A stretch of DNA of 64,000 bases from Cladopsammia gracilis (Eukaryota; Cnidaria; Anthozoa; Scleractinia; Dendrophylliidae): the NCBI GenBank assembly GCA_022457155.1, contig JAJGOT010000123.1, forward strand, positions 630,001 through 694,000, read 5' to 3'. Positions within the stretch are counted from its first letter, which is position 1. Every line of letters starts with the position of its first letter. The notes below the pieces were generated by a model. That model was given only the letters and a program-made list of their open reading frames with translations. It ran no database searches and had not been told where the DNA came from. The position numbers and the translations under genes are program-made. Below, one piece after another: positions 56,922-64,000 of this stretch.

Positions 56922-57561
56922 AGAAATTAAAATTGCCATTTTTGTGGAATTCCGACTTTTTTATCCGTTAGTTACCATTGTTTGCATTCATCACTTTGGA
57001 CTTTTATTTTTCTCCCTTTTTCAAGATAATAAAACAAGTGTAAAGCAAGTTCCTGGCCATAATCATGAAAACACGATATATCTGCCGAGCTCAGCCAGGA
57101 CAACTGTCCCTTCAAAACTAAAAGTGTTTGTTGATTTTGTTTTCTTTTAATTCTCTTTGTAGCAGGGATGAAACTGATTACGTTATTGAAAAGCACCTAT
57201 CGGGTATGCGAAAAGTGGAATAAATTAAACTAAGTTTAGAATCTGTCTTCTTACAACTGGGCAAAACATCGGTTATCTAAAGCATCCTTTCAGTAGTGCC
57301 TCCGACCCAGAGTGAAACTATACAAGGAACAATAATTGGATTCGAATCATTTGGAGTGGTTTACAGGATGTGAGAGAGACGGATGATCCACACAATGTGC
57401 TTTAATTACATTTTGTAAGAGACAACTCTATTTTTTGTAAATTGTCATCAGTTTGTTGTGATTGTGACGTACGGACTGAATAAGCTAGCTCAAAACAAGT
57501 GAAATACAAGGCCACCGCGGAAAAATCATGTCACGACAAATTGAAAGCAGGAGCACATTAC
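56922..57561. other. Gene-free stretch
   Basis: Contains another fragment of the dispersed repeat at 23575-24000 (near 57050-57110, CATGAAAACACGATATATC). Otherwise nothing recognised. Confidence 0.4.
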
Positions 57562-57703
57562 CTGACTCGTCCCCAGTCGTCTTTCTAGGCAAGACGCGGG
57601 AGACGCGCGTGGGGGATAGACGCAGAACGAGAGAAGCGCGGCCGAAGGGGCATCACACCTCGCGCTCCTCTCGTTAATTGAGAGACGACTGGGGACGAGT
57701 CAG
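57562..57703. mobile_element. 142-bp foldback MITE, 9-bp duplication
   Basis: Perfect inverted ends starting CTGACTCGTCCCCAGTCGTC; GCACATTAC is duplicated at 57553-57561 and 57704-57712. The centre is CG-rich. Confidence 0.95.
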
Positions 57704-57819
57704 GCACATTACTAAAAGCGTGCAACTGCCCTATATTCCTGTCACGACATTTTCTCAGACGAATTTATTTTTAGATTTGAATTTACCGCGAATACCAAAC
57801 TCCCGCAGACTCGCAGAGG

Positions 57820-58215
57820 GTTCTACACGATCTATGGGTTCTACACGATCTTTGAGTTCTATGGGATCTATGGGTTCTGCACTATCTATGAATTCTATAG
57901 TATCTATGGCTTCTACAAGATCTGTGGGTTCTATGGGATCTATGGGTTCTACACGATCTATAAATTCTATAGGATCTATGGGTTCTACACGATCAGTATG
58001 GGTTCTACACGATCAGTATGGGTTCTACACGATCTATGGGTTCTACACGATCAGTATGGGTTCGATTTTATACGATCTATTGGTTCAACACGATCTTTGA
58101 GTTCTATGGATCTATGGGTTCTACACTATCTATGAATTCTATAGTATCTATGGGTTCTACACGATCTGCGGGTTCTATGGGATCTATGGGTTCTACACGA
58201 TCTATAAAATTCAAG
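57820..58215. repeat. 18-bp-based minisatellite
   Basis: Runs of GGTTCTACACGATCTATG and GGTTCTATGGGATCTATG with 9-bp sub-units. Frames across it encode Met-Gly-Ser-Thr-Arg-Ser repeats, but they have no start context, introns or other coding support. To the right, 58216-58553 holds a GGTGGCCGCTTAATAG repeat and nothing else. Confidence 0.85.
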
Positions 58216-58553
58216 TTCGTAATTTCAGTCTAATGGACAGTCATCGACGTTCAAATTTGACACGCTCTAAACTTTATTTATATGCTGATTACCATATGTT
58301 GTTTACACAAATCAAAATATACATTACTTTACAATAAATCACACCAAGATTCGTCACCTTCTATTTCGGACTCTCATCTGTCATCAGATTATTCAAAACG
58401 ATGCCAGCTACGTGTATTAAATTTTTTGGTGGCCGCTTAATAGGGGTAAAAACAATAGGAAAACCCTCATCGGGACCGCCAAAAGGTGGCCGCAGTCGCT
58501 AAACAGGGGGTGGCCGCTTAATAGGTGGCCGCCTAAAGGGGTTCGACTGTAAC

Positions 58554-58632
58554 CAACCTCGTCCCTAGGGTCTTCTCGGTTTTCAATATGGCGGCGCTTC
58601 GGGAAACCGAGAAGCCCCTGGGAACGAGGTTG
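58554..58632. mobile_element. 79-bp foldback MITE, 9-bp duplication
   Basis: Ends CAACCTCGTCCCTAGGGTC and, reversed, CAACCTCGTTCCCAGGGGC; GACTGTAAC is duplicated at 58545-58553 and 58633-58641. The same terminal family as the RecQ-bearing 50039-52992. Confidence 0.95.
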
Positions 58633-59000
58633 GACTGTAACTGTGCCGAATGGACCTCTTTAGCTTGTGTTTTGTTTTCCCAATGTAGGTCATGTGATGT
58701 TCTCAAGGGAATTTGTTCTTTGTCTTTATATAAATTATGCATAGGCCGTCCCTTTTTTTTCTCCGTTTACCGTCGGCCAACCGACCCATATTTTTGCGTT
58801 TTCAAAAAGACAAAAAAGTTATGAGGAAGGTATAAATGACCTAATGAAACATTTTTTTCACTTTTAATCTGAAATATTAAAGACTTGTTGTTCCAGCAGT
58901 TGCTGGAAAGTCATGGATGCTGGTAGATTGCAAAGAAGTGTTGGAGGTTCATCGTTTTTTCGCTTTTCTCGGCTGAGTTTCACCACGACATCTTTTCTTC

Positions 59001-59331
59001 GGTAGAGTCTAGATTCCATAGCTCAGAAGGAGGTCGGACACCTTATTGAGACTTATATAACGGAGTAACTTTCAGTTGAGGTTGGGGATAGCAGTTTATA
59101 TAGTTCAATTTAGGATTAAGCAACCCGAGAAGCTAGGTGTAACAGTGGTACGGTAGGCTATGTTTATCTAAGCCTTGCTGAGGTCACAGGTTCAATCCTG
59201 AGTGGGGATTTTAGATTTTCTTTTTTACACTTAAAATTGATTGAAAATACAATTCTAAGTGTCGTCATTACGTTATATAATTCTCAATAAGTGTCCGACC
59301 TCCTTCTGAGCTATGGAAGGTAGACTCTACC
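59001..59331. mobile_element. 331-bp TIR element, 9-bp duplication
   Basis: Ends GGTAGAGTCTA, then CCATAGCTCAGAAGG, inverted at both sides (about 50 bp arms). CTTTTCTTC is duplicated at 58992-59000 and 59332-59340. A tRNA-like segment lies in the middle. Confidence 0.9.
59134..59235 (+). other. tRNA-like (SINE-head-like) segment
   Basis: AGGTGTAACAGTGGTACGG resembles an A box and GGTTCAATCC (59189-59198) is a near-consensus B box, 40-50 bases apart. It is followed by a T-rich run that could end pol III transcription. It does not fold into a convincing complete tRNA by eye, and it lies inside the 59001-59331 element. Confidence 0.5.
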
Positions 59332-59340
59332 CTTTTCTTC

Positions 59341-59968
59341 CTCCATTGCCGCCATGTTGATTTTGTAACCACGTCTCGTTGTTTCGAGGCTTCACGGCAA
59401 TGATGCTTGGGTACCAGGCGTTCTAGTTCCAGATTGCCCCTTATTTTTTTAAGATTTGTTTTTTAATCCGACCGACCGACCCAAAATTAGGAAACGTATT
59501 CGACGGTAAAAGGGAGAAAAAAAAAGGGGGACAGCCAAACATATGCACGTGAAGAAAACAAAATTTAAAAGAAACAGTTCTCTAGGGTCCTCTAGGGTAA
59601 CATCACATGATCTACATTGGGAAGGTCAAAAAATAATCGAAGTTATCGCGTGACAAGCCGTTGTGTCACGTATTCAAATGACGTGACAGCCACCACATTT
59701 CATTTTCTGAAGTGCTTCACAGAAAAAAAAAATATATCACTTAGTTGAAAACTCCGAACTCTTCAATTTTCTTTTCTTGGAAACAAAGGCAATGTTTTGC
59801 TCCTTTTTTTAATTTCCCCCCAAAGTAGTTGGTTACACTCAAGTATTTTCGTGACAGCACCTTGTATGAATATTGCGCGGCAGCAAAGCCCGGTAGGCCA
59901 TAATTTGGTGGACGATTCTGCTGGTAAAGCTGTATTTTCCGTTAATCTGCATTTAAACTCATTGGATC
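59341..59968. other. Upstream region of the CENP-V-like gene
   Basis: No strong promoter motif was read. Contains a short palindromic repeat fragment near 59405-59440 and AT-rich sequence. Confidence 0.3.
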
Positions 59969-61066
59969 ATGTCTGTTAATCTTGTTAAACACACTGGAGG
60001 ATGCCATTGTGGAAAAATTCGGTTCGAGGTGTTAGCAAAGCCTGAACTTAGGGCCTACGACTGCAAGTTAGTGCTCTTATTAAAGTTTCCTCAAAATGCA
60101 TTTTGAAACCGGCTTTTGTTTTGGTTTTATTTTTCGTTTTATTTCCTGTTTATCAACAGCTGTTCCATATGTGTGAAGAAGGGAATGAAACCATTTCTTA
60201 TTCCAAAGGATAATTTCAAGCTGTTGCAGGTATGGCCAACACCCCCCTGCCTCGTACCAAGTTATTAATTGAGCAGAGCAGGGTAGGGGAGGAAAGACGG
60301 GAAGGGGTGAAATGCCAATTTTTCTCCTTTCCATAAGCCCTGCTTGTGCTTTGTGCCCATGAAAGTGGAGGGTGGAGAGGGGGTACTCTGTACATTTTTG
60401 GGTGGTGTGCCGCTAGGTAGGTATATACCAGATCCCTGCTAACTGCATTTTGCAACCCTACTCAAGACACCACAAATCCCCACCCTATCACAGACTCCCT
60501 ATTCTAGTCACTGTTTGAAAACCATACCCTTCACAGTGGCACATACCAATGTAGCTTATATATTTAAATACCGGTATGAAAATGTTATGGGATTTTGGTT
60601 TGATCAGTCGGGATTTTTGGGGGCCTAGTTTTGGCCCAAAAGAGTTTTTGCAGTGTTAAAATTTGGCTCCATTCACACACCCTTGTCACTTTTAAACTTG
60701 ATTTGAGTACCCCCCCCCCCCCCTTCCTGGGGAGTTGAGTTGTCAAGATTTTTCTTTCCAATTTCTGTTGATACAATTTGACAAACTTATTCTTTTTCCT
60801 TTCCTTATCAGGGCGAGGACAATCTCTCTTGTTACACATACAACACGCATCAAGCTAAGCACTTCTTTTGCAAAACCTGTGGAGTCCATTCCTTCTACTA
60901 TCCTCGCACAGATCCTAATGGGTGTGGTATTTCACCGTACTGCTTAGATGACGGAACTGTAAAGAAAGTTGATTTTATTCCTTGCGATGCTCAGAATTGG
61001 AAAAACTGGCAGAAATATTTGGAGGAAAATCCAAAGGCTGCTAATTTGACAGAGAACATCTGCTAA
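59969..61066 (+). CDS. CENP-V/GFA-family zinc-binding protein
   Basis: Three plus-strand exons, 59969-60066, 60160-60229 and 60812-61066, join with GT-AG junctions and matching phases (2, 0) to encode 140 residues, the usual length for single-domain members. The family fold carries two zinc sites: here HTGGCHCGKIRFEV, then DCNCSIC, and later HFFCKTCGVHSFYYPR. These match the conserved Cys clusters of glutathione-dependent formaldehyde-activating enzyme-like proteins, to which animal centromere protein V belongs. The PRTDPNGCGISPYCLD stretch is also typical. The exon 1 donor splits the DCNC motif exactly. The enzymatic role in animals is unclear; glutathione-linked chemistry is inferred from bacterial relatives. 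The start has no in-frame upstream ATG. Confidence 0.92.
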
Positions 61067-62849
61067 TTCTTTTATTACAGTCTAACCTCTTGTAAGCGAC
61101 CACTGAAAATGGAAAGCCAAGGTGTTCCCTTACAGGAGGCCTAGGTAGTCCCTTATGAGAGGTCACACCACCAGAGGTCTTAACTTTGAATCATATGAAC
61201 CTGTAATGATTTTAATGTACAAGGCACATAAGCGCAAAAATATTGTATGATCAATGTCTAGTATTTCTTACTGATTAGAATTTTTGTCCGTTTTCGTATT
61301 TTGAATCTTGTTTCATTTTTGTCTGCCATTTTGTTTCTGCATGGCCTGTTCAGCTATCATAATTCTCAATCCTTTTAAATTTTAAGTTCTTGCACTCAAT
61401 TTCAACTATTTGCACTCAATTTTAAATTGACGTTTTTTCAGCCAATCAGAATGCCGAAATTGTTTCATGTATATTAATTATTACGATAAAAAAAAAATAC
61501 ATTGCTGCTTGGAGACTTGAAATTATTTTCTCTTCTTGTGTTCAACTCAATATCGAAGTGAAAGGGATGATGCACGGGCAAAAGTGCACCTTTCAGAACG
61601 CCTCACAGGATTGGCTAAGAAAACAATAGAACAAACAACAAAACAATGGATCCTAGCCCTAAAAACAATAGAGGTGCACCTCATCTAAATCCACTGAAAT
61701 TAGAGGTTCAGAAGAGGTGCACTACTACTCTGACGCATTTCACTCTTGTTTTGCTACAGCCCTCCACACCAACAACCCCTCCCACCCTCCCCCTTAGTCT
61801 CGCATTTATTTTACTGTTCGTATGTTGACAGCCGCAAATAAACAGAATATATTTTGATTTTGACCGTGCTCTTTATCCCTTAATGTTCTCCAGTTTGCTA
61901 CAATGATAAAACTGTAAGTCATTAATATTGTATTCAGGGTTCAGTACAACATTTTTTAACCAAGCCTTTTTTTGAACCAAGAAACCTCATACTCTTCTCA
62001 CTCGTCTACAAGGTTGAGCAACAAAAAAATGGATTTTGTTTGTTTTTCATAAAATAATAATTGAAGGGCTCCCTGCAAGAACATCCTAAGTGCGTTTTTG
62101 GTAACTTTCACTAAAATTGTGTGTTTTAGGCCTTTAAAAGCACAGTTTTGTCAAATTAATGATTTATTATTGTTAAGGTACTTAAAACAGCTCCAAAATG
62201 GGGAAGAAAATCCACATCTTTGAGAAAATGTTTTGGGCCCCTATGAGACCCTATGGCCCCCAGGACACCGTATGTATCTTTTCAAAAATAAAAATTATTC
62301 TGTTCGAAGATAGAACATTTGTTGACCTGGTTTAAATCATTTTAGTCATAGTTACATGATCCAATCATAATTTTGGCAAGTGAGTCCCTTTTGAGGCCAA
62401 AAATCCAAGATTTCAGTGAAAATTTTCCAAAAACGCACTTAGGATGTTATTGCAGGGAGCCCTTCAATTAACAACTACTCGCCGAAGTGGAGGTGGCCAG
62501 CAAGCTTTTAGCCAGCACGGCGTCCAGGCGTCCTGTGGACACCCACTTTTTGAAGAAATTCATGAAAATTGCACCTACTCCTTTAAAAATTTATGATGGA
62601 AAATATCATCTGGACGTCCACTTTTCAATTTCTGCCTAAAAGCCTGGTGGCCAGTGGTGGATATAGCCACCACCGGCCAACGACACTGAGGTGAATACCA
62701 CTTGCTATCCTGAGTTTCAGTAGCCAATCAGAGCACGCCAACAACGCTATTCATTGTTTTAGTATATAATAATAGTGATAACCACAGATGCACTGCCTAA
62801 GTGCCATCAAATCAGACTTTATTTCTGTTGTACAGATAGCATATAGTAG
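61067..62849. other. Intergenic region between CENP-V-like gene and PSMB6
   Basis: 61080-61160 is a decayed dispersed repeat. AATAAA at 61838-61843 could end the CENP-V-like transcript but is 770 bases away. 62055-62470 is a foldback element (ends TAATTGAAGGGCTCCCTGCA). 62490-62700 has mirrored GGTGGCCAG motifs. No gene seen. Confidence 0.5.
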
Positions 62850-62855
62850 TTTATT
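62850..62855 (-). terminator. Poly-A signal of PSMB6
   Basis: AATAAA on the minus strand, 67 bases past the stop codon. Confidence 0.7.
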
Positions 62856-62921
62856 TTTTTAAAACATAGATTTAAATACAGAAAGAAGTTGAAATGCAAT
62901 GTAACAAGCAGCTTGTACTTT

Positions 62922-63791
62922 TCAGCCTTCATAGAATGTGGGAAGCTCATTTCCTAGTATAACTCTCTTTTCAATGCCTGTTTCATCAATGGCCGCTAAA
63001 CGAATAATTCCACCAGAGGACCCATCACGTGACATGGCAAGAGCCACAGCTGAAAGTAAAACAATAATAATTTAATTAACCAGATGTACTTTAAACCCTT
63101 TGAATTTGAAGAAATACATATCAATTTTCACATTGCACACTAAAAAATATACTTAACAGTGCCATTAGAAAGTACTGCTCAGTAGCTTTCACTTGAATTG
63201 TCACAATTTAGGATTTCGTCCACAGACTCAAAAGTTAGAACCACCTTGTACAGCATAATAAACAGCACCACAGGAAAGTACTGCTCGGTAGCTTTCTTTG
63301 AATGGTCACACTTTAGGATTTCATCCACAGACTAAAAAGTTAGAACCACCTTGTACAGCATAATAAACAGTACCACAGGAAAGTACTGTTCAGTAGCTTT
63401 CTTTGAATGGTCACACTTTAGGATTTCATCTACAGACTAAAAAGTTAGAACCACCTTGTACAGCATAATAAACAGTACCACAGGAAAGTAATGTTCAGTA
63501 GCTTTCACTTGAATCGTCACACTTTAGGATTTCATCTACAGACTAAAAAGTTAGAACCACCTTGTACAGCATAATAAACAGCACCACAGGAAAGTACTAC
63601 TCAAGAAAATATGGTAGTGACCTTAGCTTGTGCTGTGCCACTTCCAATAATTCCTATTCAATGACAAACAAAATTGAAACAGAAAAAAAAATACAACAAA
63701 CCATTTGACACAAATGTGAAGCACTCCTCTTTTGTCATTCCAGCTTTATAAGTAGTATCACAATGACCATAAATATAAGTACTTCCAGAGC
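62922..63791 (-). CDS. PSMB6: Proteasome subunit beta type-6, C-terminal exons
   Basis: Two minus-strand exons: 63702-63791 and 62922-63049, joined in phase 1 with GT-AG borders. They encode [20 protein letters not shown], then [11 protein letters not shown], then [20 protein letters not shown] and a stop after PTFYEG. This is the end of the catalytic beta-1 (delta/Y) subunit of the 20S core particle, including the SRDGSSGG loop conserved in active beta subunits. The protein has caspase-like peptidase activity in the 20S proteasome of cytosol and nucleus. The N-terminal exons, with the active-site Thr, lie beyond the right edge. The C-terminus is shorter than the human one, which carries an extra tail. 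Confidence 0.93.
63175..63605. repeat. 105-bp tandem repeat in PSMB6 intron
   Basis: Four units, with GTTAGAACCACCTTGTACAG starting at 63234, 63339, 63444 and 63550. The unit also contains CAGGAAAGTACTG. Single diverged relatives occur at 33268 and 45735 in reverse orientation, so a dispersed element was amplified here. Confidence 0.9.
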
Positions 63792-63793
63792 CT

Positions 63794-63824
<31 letters not shown>

Positions 63825-64000
63825 TTTGATTTCACACTTTCTTCTTACAATAACAATACCTCAAGCAACCATGACTAAAATGGAGACTTATTTTACTATA
63901 ACTGAACTCTCTATGAGAAGGATGTAACAATGGGTTCAACCAAAGAGCAACAAACGGTTGGCAAAGACAAGAATTTGAACACAAACAACTCAAAGGATTA
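63792..64000. other. PSMB6 intron to window edge
   Basis: Begins with an (AAAT)n microsatellite next to the acceptor at 63792-63822. No further exon was seen before the edge. Confidence 0.5.

Noticed and set aside
59134..59235. Functional tRNA gene
   Set aside because: Only box-like motifs are visible; an acceptor stem and anticodon arm could not be formed convincingly.

Overview
The window reads as nuclear DNA of an invertebrate animal, most likely a cnidarian (stony coral or close anthozoan relative). Evidence: genes are split by GT-AG introns, it is AT-rich, it has no bacterial operons or ribosome binding sites, and most of it is old, nested transposons typical of coral genomes (Penelope-like, DIRS-type, L1- and CR1-like elements, tRNA-derived SINEs, many foldback MITEs). 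The species call is inference.

Host genes occupy the right half. From left to right: (i) an ankyrin-repeat gene on the minus strand (five coding exons, 32950-37537, 3' end not resolved); (ii) a two-exon minus-strand gene for a 399-residue secreted protein with three CBM2-like domains (41468-44270); (iii) a three-exon plus-strand gene of the CENP-V/GFA zinc-binding family (59969-61066); (iv) the last two exons of proteasome subunit beta type-6 on the minus strand (62922-63791), running off the right edge. The genes look unrelated in function.

The left half (1-32.6 kb) is a transposon cemetery: a Penelope-like relic interrupted by a RecQ-bearing element that is itself interrupted by a LINE 3' end (2982-5155); a degenerate DIRS-superfamily tyrosine-recombinase retrotransposon (7934-13955); two Penelope-like blocks with inverted arms and hammerhead ribozymes (16600-18371, 20395-22260); an L1-like LINE 3' half carrying two clean MITE insertions (26655-28806); and a direct segmental duplication (24010-26325 and 29493-32580) ending in a 28-bp minisatellite.

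At 46.7-54.7 kb a 1,335-bp unit is repeated in tandem. A TTAA-flanked element sits in one unit junction, a second RecQ-bearing element with a 9-bp target duplication sits on its exact end, and the next junction preserves the empty site.

The main pattern not explained by ordinary annotation is that about ten foldback/TIR elements of different termini all make 9-bp target duplications. The two largest RecQ-bearing members encode the start of a RecQ-like helicase, reading inward from one terminus. They may be relics of a helicase-encoding DNA transposon group. No searches could be run; all family calls rest on motifs read by eye.
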